Positions 41,651 through 54,991 of a stretch of DNA of 64,000 nt are shown here, piece after piece. The notes under the pieces are model-generated. The model worked only from the letters and a program-made list of their open reading frames with translations, did no database searches and was not told the origin of the DNA. Where the stretch lies: contig JAQNBH010000013.1 of NCBI GenBank assembly GCA_028752905.1, forward strand, positions 10,902,897 to 10,966,896, read 5' to 3'. The DNA is from Cladorhizidae sp. MBARI D1340-BT2 (taxonomy: Eukaryota; Porifera; Demospongiae; Poecilosclerida; Cladorhizidae). Both the position numbers and the translations under genes were made by a program. The first letter of the stretch is position 1, and each line of letters begins with the position of its first letter.

Positions 41651-44600
41651 TTAAGCTTTAGTTAGATAGCTTGATAAAAACACAGTTGCATCCCGGTAGC
41701 TATTTTTAACATGCATACCTAGTGTAATCACTTCAATAGACACTCCATGCGCTGCCACCAACCAACCATCATCCATCATGCTGCCTTCTCGTATACAACT
41801 AGTCACAAAAAAAAATTGTTCAATTTTAAGCATGTTTGATATTTTTGGTGAAATTATTTCCAAATTTTTTATCCTGCAAGGTTGCAACATTCGTTTTAAA
41901 TTCTTTGTGATCTCTTAAAGATATCTACTTTCATCATAATTATATGCACAAGAAGATATATTGCCCTAATTAACCAATTCTCGCAAAGACAAAAGTTTTT
42001 GCTTAAGTAGTGGTGTGTGCTCAATTAGATCAATCTTTAAAAAGTGTTAGTGCTTCACTCCTCCTAACCGTCCCCCCATAAAGCAAGCCACAACTTCTGC
42101 AGCAGCTATGGTACACAAGAGTTTACCATAATCTTCGTATAAAAATAAACAGCATAAAGTCATTTGAGTTTGGGTCTGGGGCATTTAAGCTTTAGTTAGA
42201 TAGCTTGATAAAAACACAGTTGCATCCCGGTAGCTATTTTTAACATGCATACCTAGTGTAATCACTTCAATAGACACTCCATGCGCTGCCACCAACCAAC
42301 CATCATCCATCATGCTGCCTTCTCGTATACAACTAGTCACAAAAAAATATTGTTCAATTTTAAGCACGTTTGATATTTTTGGTGAAATTATTTCCAAATT
42401 TTTTATCCTGCAAGGTTGCAACATTCGTTTTAAATTCTTTGTGATCTCTTAAAGATATCTACTTTCATCATAATTATATGCACAAGAAGATATATTGCCC
42501 TAATTAACCAATTCTCGCAAAGACAAAAGTTTTTGCTTAAGTAGTGGTGTGTGCTCAATTAGATCAATCTTTAAAAAGTGTTAGTGCTTCACTCCTCCTA
42601 ACCTTCCCCCCATAAAGCAAGCCACAACTTCTGCAGCAGCTATGGTACACAAGAGTTTACCATAATCTTCGTATAAAAATAAACAGCATAAAGTCATTTG
42701 AGTTTGGGTCTGGGGCATTTAAGCTTTAGTTAGATAGCTTGATAAAAACACAGTTGCATCCCGGTAGCTATTTTTAACATGCATACCTAGTGTAATCACT
42801 TCAATAGACACTCCATGCGCTGCCACCAACCAACCATCATCCATCATGCTGCCTTCTCGTATACAACTAGTCACAAAAAAATATTGTTCAATTTTAAGCA
42901 CGTTTGATATTTTTGGTGAAATTATTTCCAAATTTTTTATCCTGCAAGGTTGCAACATTCGTTTTAAATTCTTTGTGATCTCTTAAAGATATCTACTTTC
43001 ATCATAATTATATGCACAAGAAGATATATTGCCCTAATTAACCAAATCTCGCAAAGACAAAAGTTTTTGCTTAAGTAGTGGTGTGTGCTCAATTAGATCA
43101 ATCTTTAAAAAGTGTTAGTGCTTCACTCCTCCTAACCGTCCCCCCATAAAGCAAGCCACAACTTCTGCAGCAGCTATGGTACACAAGAGTTTACCATAAT
43201 CTTCGTATAAAAATAAACAGCATAAAGTCATTTGAGTTTGGGTCTGGGGCATTTAAGCTTTAGTTAGATAGCTTGATAAAAACACAGTTGCATCCCGGTA
43301 GCTATTTTTAACATGCATACCTAGTGTAATCACTTCAATAGACACTCCATGCGCTGCCACCAACCAACCATCATCCATCATGCTGCCTTCTCGTATACAA
43401 CTAGTCACAAAAAAATATTGTTCAATTTTAAGCACGTTTGATATTTTTGGTGAAATTATTTCCAAATTTTTTATCCTGCAAGGTTGCAACATTCGTTTTA
43501 AATTCTTTGTGATCTCTTAAAGATATCTACTTTCATCATAATTATATGCACAAGAAGATATATTGCCCTAATTAACCAATTCTCGCAAAGACAAAAGTTT
43601 TTGCTTAAGTAGTGGTGTGTGCTCAATTAGATCAATCTTTAAAAAGTGTTAGTGCTTCACTCCTCCTAACCGTCCCCCCATAAAGCAAGCCACAACTTCT
43701 GCAGCAGCTATGGTACACAAGAGTTTACCATAATCTTCGTATAAAAATAAACAGCATAAAGTCATTTGAGTTTGGGTCTGGGGCATTTAAGCTTTAGTTA
43801 GATAGCTTGATAAAAACACAGTTGCATCCCGGTAGCTATTTTTAACATGCATACCTAGTGTAATCACTTCAATAGACACTCCATGCGCTGCCACCAACCA
43901 ACCATCATCCATCATGCTGCCTTCTCGTATACAACTAGTCACAAAAAAATATTGTTCAATTTTAAGCATGTTTGATATTTTTGGTGAAATTATTTCCAAA
44001 TTTTTTATCCTGCAAGGTTGCAACATTCGTTTTAAATTCTTTGTGATCTCTTAAAGATATCTACTTTCATCATAATTATATGCACAAGAAGATATATTGC
44101 CCTAATTAACCAATTCTCGCAAAGACAAAAGTTTTTGCTTAAGTAGTGGTGTGTGCTCAATTAGATCAATCTTTAAAAAGTGTTAGTGCTTCACTCCTCC
44201 TAACCGTCCCCCCATAAAGCAAGCCACAACTTCTGCAGCAGCTATGGTACACAAGAGTTTACCATAATCTTCGTATAAAAATAAACAGCATAAAGTCATT
44301 TGAGTTTGGGTCTGGGGCATTTAAGCTTTAGTTAGATAGCTTGATAAAAACACAGTTGCATCCCGGTAGCTATTTTTAACATGCATACCTAGTGTAATCA
44401 CTTCAATAGACACTCCATGCGCTGCCACCAACCAACCATCATCCATCATGCTGCCTTCTCGTATACAACTAGTCACAAAAAAATATTGTTCAATTTTAAG
44501 CACGTTTGATATATTTGGTGAAATTATTTCCAAATTTTTTATCCTGCAAGGTTGCAACATTCGTTTTAAATTCTTTGTGATCTCTTAAAGATATCTACTT

Positions 44601-47600
44601 TCATCATAATTATATGCACAAGAAGATATATTGCCCTAATTAACCAATTCTCGCAAAGACAAAAGTTTTTGCTTAAGTAGTGGTGTGTGCTCAATTAGAT
44701 CAATCTTTAAAAAGTGTTAGTGCTTCACTCCTCCTAACCGTCCCCCTATAAAGCAAGCCACAACTTCTGTAGCAGCTATGGTACACAAGAGTTTACCATA
44801 ATCTTCGTATAAAAATAAACAGCATAAAGTCATTTGAGTTTGGGTCTGGGGCATTTAAGCTTTAGTTAGATAGCTTGATAAAAACACAGTTGCATCCCGG
44901 TAGCTATTTTTAACATGCATACCTAGTGTAATCACTTCAATAGACACTCCATGCGCTGCCACCAACCAACCATCATCCATCATGCTGCCTTCTCGTATAC
45001 AACTAGTCACAAAAAAATATTGTTCAATTTTAAGCACGTTTGATATTTTTGGTGAAATTATTTCCAAATTTTTTATCCTGCAAGGTTGCAACATTCGTTT
45101 TAAATTCTTTGTGATCTCTTAAAGATATCTACTTTCATCATAATTATATGCACAAGAAGATATATTGCCCTAATTAACCAATTCTCGCAAAGACAAAAGT
45201 TTTTGCTTAAGTAGTGGTGTGTGCTCAATTAGATCAATCTTTAAAAAGTGTTAGTGCTTCACTCCTCCTAACCGTCCCCCCATAAAGCAAGCCACAACTT
45301 CTGCAGCAGCTATGGTACACAAGAGTTTACCATAATCTTCGTATAAAAATAAACAGCATAAAATCATTTGAGTTTGGGTCTGGGGCATTTAAGCTTTAGT
45401 TAGATAGTTTGATAAAAACACAGTTGCATCCCGGTAGCTATTTTTAACATGCATACCTAGTGTAATCACTTCAATAGACACTCCATGCGCTGCCACCAAC
45501 CAACCATCATCCATCATGCTGCCTTCTCGTATACAACTATTCACAAAAAAATATTGTTCAATTTTAAGCATGTTTGATATTTTTGGTGAAATTATTTCCA
45601 AAATTTTTATCCTGCAAGGTTGCAACATTCGTTTTAAATTCTTTGTGATCTCTTAAAGATATCTACTTTCATCATAATTATATGCACAAGAAGATATATT
45701 GCCCTAATTAACCAATTCTCGCAAAGAGAAAAGTTTTTGCTTAAGTAGTGGTGTGTGCTCAATTAGATCAATCTTTAAAAAGTGTTAGTGCTTCACTCCT
45801 CCTAACCGTCCCCCCATAAAGCAAGCCACAACTTCTGCAGCAGCTATGGTACACAAGAGTTTACCATAATCTTCGTATAAAAATAAACAGCATAAAGTCA
45901 TTTGAGTTTGGGTCTGGGGCATTTAAGCTTTAGTTAGATAGCTTGATAAAAACACAGTTGCATCCCGGTAGCTATTTTTAACATGCATACCTAGTGTAAT
46001 CACTTCAATAGACACTCCATGCGCTGCCACCAACCAACCATCATCCATCATGCTGCCTTCTCGTATACAACTAGTCACAAAAAAAAATTGTTCAATTTTA
46101 AGCATGTTTGATATTTTTGGTGAAATTATTTCCAAATTTTTTATCCTGCAAGGTTGCAACATTCGTTTTAAATTCTTTGTGATCTCTTAAAGATATCTAC
46201 TTTCATCATAATTATATGCACAAGAAGATATATTGCCCTAATTAACCAATTCTCGCAAAGACAAAAGTTTTTGCTTAAGTAGTGGTGTGTGCTCAATTAG
46301 ATCAATCTTTAAAAAGTGTTAGTGCTTCACTCCTTCTAACCGTCCCCCCATAAAGCAAGCCACAACTTCTGCAGCAGCTATGGTACACAAGAGTTTACCA
46401 TAATCTTCGTATAAAAATAAACAGCATAAAGTCATTTGAGTTTGGGTCTGGGGCATTTAAGCTTTAGTTAGATAGCTTGATAAAAACACAGTTGCATCCC
46501 GGTAGCTATTTTTAACATGCATACCTAGTGTAATCACTTCAATAGACACTCCATGCGCTGCCACCAACCAACCATCATCCATCATGCTGCCTTCTCGTAT
46601 ACAACTAGTCACAAAAAAATATTGTTCAATTTTAAGCACGTTTGATATTTTTGGTGAAATTATTTCCAAATTTTTTATCCTGCAAGGTTGCAACATTCGT
46701 TTTAAATTCTTTGTGATCTCTTAAAGATATCTACTTTCATCATCATTATATGCACAAGAAGATATATTGCCCTAATTAACCAATTCTCGCAAAGACAAAA
46801 GTTTTTGCTTAAGTAGTGGTGTGTGCTCAATTAGATCAATCTTTAAAAAGTGTTAGTGCTTCACTCCTCCTAACCGTCCCCCCATAAAGCAAGCCACAAC
46901 TTCTGCAGCAGCTATGGTACACAAGAGTTTACCATAATCTTCGTATAAAAATAAACAGCATAAAGTCATTTGAGTTTGGGTCTGGGGCATTTAAGCTTTA
47001 GTTAGATAGCTTGATAAAAACACAGTTGCATCCCGGTAGCTATTTTTAACATGCATACCTAGTGTAATCACTTCAATAGACACTCCATGCGCTGCCACCA
47101 ACCAACCATCATCCATCATGCTGCCTTCTCGTATACAACTAGTCACAAAAAAATATTGTTCAATTTTAAGCACGTTTGATATTTTTGGTGAAATTATTTC
47201 CAAATTTTTTATCCTGCAAGGTTGCAACATTCGTTTTAAATTCTTTGTGATCTCTTAAAGATATCTACTTTCATCATAATTATATGCACAAGAAGATATA
47301 TTGCCCTAATTAACCAAATCTCGCAAAGACAAAAGTTTTTGCTTAAGTAGTGGTGTGTGCTCAATTAGATCAATCTTTAAAAAGTGTTAGTGCTTCACTC
47401 CTCCTAACCGTCCCCCCATAAAGCAAGCCACAACTTCTGCAGCAGCTATGGTACACAAGAGTTTACCATAATCTTCGTATAAAAATAAACAGCATAAAGT
47501 CATTTGAGTTTGGGTCTGGGGCATTTAAGCTTTAGTTAGATAGCTTGATAAAAACACAGTTGCATCCCGGTAGCTATTTTTAACATGCATACCTAGTGTA

Positions 47601-50195
47601 ATCACTTCAATAGACACTCCATGCGCTGCCACCAACCAACCATCATCCATCATGCTGCCTTCTCGTATACAACTAGTCACAAAAAAATATTGTTCAATTT
47701 TAAGCACGTTTGATATTTTTGGTGAAATTATTTCCAAATTTTTTATCCTGCAAGGTTGCAACATTCGTTTTAAATTCTTTGTGATCTCTTAAAGATATCT
47801 ACTTTCATCATAATTATATGCACAAGAAGATATATTGCCCTAATTAACCAATTCTCGCAAAGACAAAAGTTTTTGCTTAAGTAGTGGTGTGTGCTCAATT
47901 AGATCAATCTTTAAAAAGTGTTAGTGCTTCACTCCTCCTAACCGTCCCCCCATAAAGCAAGCCACAACTTCTGCAGCAGCTATGGTACACAAGAGTTTAC
48001 CATAATCTTCGTATAAAAATAAACAGCATAAAGTCATTTGAGTTTGGGTCTGGGGCATTTAAGCTTTAGTTAGATAGCTTGATAAAAACACAGTTGCATC
48101 CCGGTAGCTATTTTTAACATGCATACCTAGTGTAATCACTTCAATAGACACTCCATGCGCTGCCACCAACCAACCATCATCCATCATGCTGCCTTCTCGT
48201 ATACAACTAGTCACAAAAAAATATTGTTCAATTTTAAGCATGTTTGATATTTTTGGTGAAATTATTTCCAAATTTTTTATCCTGCAAGGTTGCAACATTC
48301 GTTTTAAATTCTTTGTGATCTCTTAAAGATATCTACTTTCATCATAATTATATGCACAAGAAGATATATTGCCCTAATTAACCAATTCTCGCAAAGACAA
48401 AAGTTTTTGCTTAAGTAGTGGTGTGTGCTCAATTAGATCAATCTTTAAAAAGTGTTAGTGCTTCACTCCTCCTAACCGTCCCCCCATAAAGCAAGCCACA
48501 ACTTCTGCAGCAGCTATGGTACACAAGAGTTTACCATAATCTTCGTATAAAAATAAACAGCATAAAGTCATTTGAGTTTGGGTCTGGGGCATTTAAGCTT
48601 TAGTTAGATAGCTTGATAAAAACACAGTTGCATCCCGGTAGCTATTTTTAACATGCATACCTAGTGTAATCACTTCAATAGACACTCCATGCGCTGCCAC
48701 CAACCAACCATCATCCATCATGCTGCCTTCTCGTATACAACTAGTCACAAAAAAATATTGTTCAATTTTAAGCACGTTTGATATATTTGGTGAAATTATT
48801 TCCAATTTTTTTATCCTGCAAGGTTGCAACATTCGTTTTAAATTCTTTGTGATCTCTTAAAGATATCTACTTTCATCATAATTATATGCACAAGAAGATA
48901 TATTGCCCTAATTAACCAATTCTCGCAAAGACAAAAGTTTTTGCTTAAGTAGTGGTGTGTGCTCAATTAGATCAATCTTTAAAAAGTGTTAGTGCTTCAC
49001 TCCTCCTAACCGTCCCCCTATAAAGCAAGCCACAACTTCTGTAGCAGCTATGGTACACAAGAGTTTACCATAATCTTCGTATAAAAATAAACAGCATAAA
49101 GTCATTTGAGTTTGGGTCTGGGGCATTTAAGCTTTAGTTAGATAGCTTGATAAAAACACAGTTGCATCCCGGTAGCTATTTTTAACATGCATACCTAGTG
49201 TAATCACTTCAATAGACACTCCATGCGCTGCCACCAACCAACCATCATCCATCATGCTGCCTTCTCGTATACAACTAGTCACAAAAAAATATTGTTCAAT
49301 TTTAAGCACGTTTGATATTTTTGGTGAAATTATTTCCAAATTTTTTATCCTGCAAGGTTGCAACATTCGTTTTAAATTCTTTGTGATCTCTTAAAGATAT
49401 CTACTTTCATCATAATTATATGCACAAGAAGATATATTGCCCTAATTAACCAATTCTCGCAAAGACAAAAGTTTTTGCTTAAGTAGTGGTGTGTGCTCAA
49501 TTAGATCAATCTTTAAAAAGTGTTAGTGCTTCACTCCTCCTAACCGTCCCCCCATAAAGCAAGCCACAACTTCTGCAGCAGCTATGGTACACAAGAGTTT
49601 ACCATAATCTTCGTATAAAAATAAACAGCATAAAATCATTTGAGTTTGGGTCTGGGGCATTTAAGCTTTAGTTAGATAGCTTGATAAAAACACAGTTGCA
49701 TCCCGGTAGCTATTTTTAACATGCATACCTAGTGTAATCACTTCAATAGACACTCCATGCGCTGCCACCAACCAACCATCATCCATCATGCTGCCTTCTC
49801 GTATACAACTATTCACAAAAAAATATTGTTCAATTTTAAGCATGTTTGATATTTTTGGTGAAATTATTTCCAAAATTTTTATCCTGCAAGGTTGCAACAT
49901 TCGTTTTAAATTCTTTGTGATCTCTTAAAGATATCTACTTTCATCATAATTATATGCACAAGAAGATATATTGCCCTAATTAACCAATTCTCGCAAAGAC
50001 AAAAGTTTTTGCTTTAAGTAGTGGTGTGTGCTCAATTAGATCAATCCTTAAAAAGTGTTAGTGCTTCACTCCTCCTAACCGTCCCCCCATAAAGCAAGCC
50101 ACAACTTCTGCAGCAGCTATGGTACACAAGAGTTTACCATAATCTTCGTATAAAAATAAACAGCATAAAGTCATTTGAGTTTGGGTCTGGGGCAT
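41651..50195. repeat. Tandem duplication of an eight-unit higher-order repeat (2 x 4272 bp)
   Basis: The eight units from 41651 and the eight from 45923 carry the same rare markers in the same order. Unit 1 has aaaaaaaattg. Unit 3 has accaaatctcgc. Unit 6 has gatatatttgg followed by cccctataaagc and ctgtagcagc. Unit 7 ends with aaaatcatttg. Unit 8 has actattcac. The first copy is exactly 4272 bp; the second has one extra T near 50014. Only a few private differences separate the copies, for example near 42604, 45729 and 46743, so the duplication is recent. Parts of the same set also appear at 37912-40047 and 51264-52855 with units missing or in another order. Confidence 0.93.
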
Positions 50196-51263
50196 TTAAG
50201 CTTTAGTTAGATAGCTTGATAAAAACACAGTTGCATCCCGGTAGCTATTTTTAACATGCATACCTAGTGTAATCACTTCAATAGACACTCCATGCGCTGC
50301 CACCAACCAACCATCATCCATCATGCTGCCTTCTCGTATACAACTAGTCACAAAAAAATATTGTTCAATTTTAAGCATGTTTGATATTTTTGGTGAAATT
50401 ATTTCCAAAATTTTTATCCTGCAAGGTTGCAACATTCGTTTTAAATTCTTTGTGATCTCTTAAAGATATCTACTTTCATCATATTTATATGCACAAGAAG
50501 ATATATTGCCCTAATTAACCAATTCTCGCAAAGACAAAAGTTTTTGCTTAAGTAGTGGTGTGTGCTCAATTAGATCAATCTTTAAAAAGTGTTAGTGCTT
50601 CACTCCTCCTAACCGTCCCCCCATAAAGCAAGCCACAACTTCTGCAGCAGCTATGGTACACAAGAGTTTACCATAATCTTCGTATAAAAATAAACAGCAT
50701 AAAGTCATTTGAGTTTGGGTCTGGGGCATTTAAGCTTTAGTTAGATAGCTTGATAAAACCACAGTTGCATCCCGGTAGCTATTTTTAACATGCATACCTA
50801 GTGTAATCACTTCAATAGACACTCCATGCGCTGCCACCAACCAACCATCATCCATCATGCTGCCTTCTCGTATACAACTAGTCACAAAAAAATATTGTTC
50901 AATTTTAAGCATGTTTGATATTTTTGGTGAAATTATTTCCAAAATTTTTATCCTGCAAGGTTGCAACATTCGTTTTAAATTCTTTGTGATCTCTTAAAGA
51001 TATCTACTTTCATCATAATTATATGCACAAGAAGATATATTGCCCTAATTAACCAATTCTCGCAAAGACAAAAGTTTTTGCTTAAGTAGTGGTGTGTGCT
51101 CAATTAGATCAATCTTTAAAAAGTGTTAGTGCTTCACTCCTCCTAACCGTCCCCCCATAAAGCAAGCCACAACTTCTGCAGCAGCTATGGTACACAAGAG
51201 TTTACCATAATCTTCGTATAAAAATAAACAGCATAAAGTCATTTGAGTTTGGGTCTGGGGCAT

Positions 51264-51787
51264 TTAAGCTTTAGTTAGATAGCTTGATAAAAACACAGTT
51301 GCATCCCGGTAGCTATTTTTAACATGCATACCTAGTGTAATCACTTCAATAGACACTCCATGCGCTGCCACCAACCAACCATCATCCATCATGCTGCCTT
51401 CTCGTATACAACTAGTCACAAAAAAATATTGTTCAATTTTAAGCACGTTTGATATATTTGGTGAAATTTTTTTATCCTGCAAGGTTGCAACATTCGTTTT
51501 AAATTCTTTGTGATCTCTTAAAGATATCTACTTTCATCATAATTATATGCACAAGAAGATATATTGCCCTAATTAACCAATTCTCGCAAAGACAAAAGTT
51601 TTTGCTTAAGTAGTGGTGTGTGCTCAATTAGATCAATCTTTAAAAAGTGTTAGTGCTTCACTCCTCCTAACCGTCCCCCTATAAAGCAAGCCACAACTTC
51701 TGTAGCAGCTATGGTACACAAGAGTTTACCATAATCTTCGTATAAAAATAAACAGCATAAAGTCATTTGAGTTTGGGTCTGGGGCAT
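51264..51787. repeat. Satellite unit with a 10-bp deletion
   Basis: This 524-bp unit belongs to the gatatatttgg class. It lacks ten bases at the A/T tract, so ggtgaaattt runs straight into tttttatcc near 51470. The minus-strand ORF is truncated at its start to 72 codons. The change is private to this unit. Confidence 0.85.
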
Positions 51788-54700
51788 TTAAGCTTTAGTT
51801 AGATAGCTTGATAAAAACACAGTTGCATCCCGGTAGCTATTTTTAACATGCATACCTAGTGTAATCACTTCAATAGACACTCCATGCGCTGCCACCAACC
51901 AACCATCATCCATCATGCTGCCTTCTCGTATACAACTAGTCACAAAAAAATATTGTTCAATTTTAAGCACGTTTGATATTTTTGGTGAAATTATTTCCAA
52001 ATTTTTTATCCTGCAAGGTTGCAACATTCGTTTTAAATTCTTTGTGATCTCTTAAAGATATCTACTTTCATCATAATTATATGCACAAGAAGATATATTG
52101 CCCTAATTAACCAATTCTCGCAAAGACAAAAGTTTTTGCTTAAGTAGTGGTGTGTGCTCAATTAGATCTATCTTTAAAAAGTGTTAGTGCTTCACTCCTC
52201 CTAACCGTCCCCCCATAAAGCAAGCCACAACTTCTGCAGCAGCTATGGTACACAAGAGTTTACCATAATCTTCGTATAAAAATAAACAGCATAAAGTCAT
52301 TTGAGTTTGGGTCTGGGGCATTTAAGCTTTAGTTAGATAGCTTGATAAAAACACAGTTGCATCCCGGTAGCTATTTTTAACATGCATACCTAGTGTAATC
52401 ACTTCAATAGACACTCCATGCGCTGCCACCAACCAACCATCATCCATCATGCTGCCTTCTCGTATACAACTAGTCACAAAAAAAAATTGTTCAATTTTAA
52501 GCATGTTTGATATTTTTGGTGAAATTATTTCCAAATTTTTTATCCTGCAAGGTTGCAACATTCGTTTTAAATTCTTTGTGATCTCTTAAAGATATCTACT
52601 TTCATCATAATTATATGCACAAGAAGATATATTGCCCTAATTAACCAATTCTCGCAAAGACAAAAGTTTTTGCTTAAGTAGTGGTGTGTGCTCAATTAGA
52701 TCAATCTTTAAAAAGTGTTAGTGCTTCACTCCTTCTAACCGTCCCCCCATAAAGCAAGCCACAACTTCTGCAGCAGCTATGGTACACAAGAGTTTACCAT
52801 AATCTTCGTATAAAAATAAACAGCATAAAGTCATTTGAGTTTGGGTCTGGGGCATTTAAGCTTTAGTTAGATAGCTTGATAAAAACACAGTTGCATCCCG
52901 GTAGCTATTTTTAACATGCATACCTAGTGTAATCACTTCAATAGACACTCCATGCGCTGCCACCAACCAACCATCATCCATCATGCTGCCTTCTCGTATA
53001 CAACTAGTCACAAAAAAATATTGTTCAATTTTAAGCATGTTTGATATTTTTGGTGAAATTATTTCCAAATTTTTTATCCTGCAAGGTTGCAACATTCGTT
53101 TTAAATTCTTTGTGATCTCTTAAAGATATCTACTTTCATCATAATTATATGCACAAGAAGATATATTGCCCTAATTAACCAATTCTCGCAAAGACAAAAG
53201 TTTTTGCTTAAGTAGTGGTGTGTGCTCAATTAGATCAATCTTTAAAAAGTGTTAGTGCTTCACTCCTCCTAACCGTCCCCCCATAAAGCAAGCCACAACT
53301 TCTGCAGCAGCTATGGTACACAAGAGTTTACCATAATCTTCGTATAAAAATAAACAGCATAAAGTCATTTGAGTTTGGGTCTGGGGCATTTAAGCTTTAG
53401 TTAGATAGCTTGATAAAAACACAGTTGCATCCCGGTAGCTATTTTTAACATGCATACCTAGTGTAATCACTTCAATAGACACTCCATGCGCTGCCACCAA
53501 CAAACCATCATCCATCATGCTGCCTTCTCGTATACAACTAGTCACAAAAAAATATTGTTCAATTTTAAGCATGTTTGATATTTTTGGTGAAATTATTTCC
53601 AAAATTTTTATCCTGCAAGGTTGCAACATTCGTTTTAAATTCTTTGTGATCTCTTAAAGATATCTACTTTCATCATAATTATATGCACAAGAAGATATAT
53701 TGCCCTAATTAACCAATTCTCGCAAAGACAAAAGTTTTTGCTTAAGTAGTGGTGTGTGCTCAATTAGATCAATCTTTAAAAAGTGTTAGTGCTTCACTCC
53801 TCCTAACCGTCCCCCCATAAAGCAAGCCACAACTTCTGCAGCAGCTATGGTACACAAGAGTTTACCATAATCTTCGTATAAAAATAAACAGCATAAAGTC
53901 ATTTGAGTTTGGGTCTGGGGCATTTAAGCTTTAGTTAGATAGCTTGATAAAAACACAGTTGCATCCCGGTAGCTATTTTTAACATGCATACCTAGTGTAA
54001 TCACTTCAATAGACACTCCATGCGCTGCCACCAACCAACCATCATCCATCATGCTGCCTTCTCGTATACAACTAGTCACAAAAAAATATTGTTCAATTTT
54101 AAGCACGTTTGATATTTTTGGTGAAATTATTTCCAAAATTTTTATCCTGCAAGGTTGCAACATTCGTTTTAAATTCTTTGTGATCTCTTAAAGATATCTA
54201 CTTTCATCATAATTATATGCACAAGAAGATATATTGCCCTAATTAACCAATTCTCGCAAAGACAAAAGTTTTTGCTTAAGTAGCGGTGTGTGCTCAATTA
54301 GATCAATCTTTAAAAAGTGTTAGTGCTTCACTCCTCCTAACCGTCCCCCCATAAAGCAAGCCACAACTTCTGCAGCAGCTATGGTACACAAGAGTTTACC
54401 ATAATCTTCGTATAAAAATAAACAGCATAAAGTCATTTGAGTTTGGGTCTGGGGCATTTAAGCTTTAGTTAGATAGCTTGATAAAAACACAGTTGCATCC
54501 CGGTAGCTATTTTTAACATGCATACCTAGTGTAATCACTTCAATAGACACTCCATGCGCTGCCACCAACCAACCATCATCCATCATGCTGCCTTCTCGTA
54601 TACAACTAGTCACCAAAAAATATTGTTCAATTTTAAGCATGTTTGATATTTTTGGTGAAATTATTTCCAAATTTTTTATCCTGCAAGGTTGCAACATTCG

Positions 54701-54991
54701 TTTTAAATTCTTTGTGATCTCTTAAAGATATCTACTTTCATCATAATTATATGCACAAGAAGATATATTGCCCTAATTAACCAATTCTCGCAAAGACAAA
54801 AGTTTTTGCTTAAGTAGTGGTGTGTGCTCAATTAGATCAATCTTTAAAAAGTGTTAGTGCTTCACTCCTCCTAACCGTCCCCCCATAAAGCAAGCCACAA
54901 CTTCTGCAGCAGCTATGGTACACAAGAGTTTAACATAATCTTCGTATAAAAATAAACAGCATAAAGTCATTTGAGTTTGGGTCTGGGGCAT

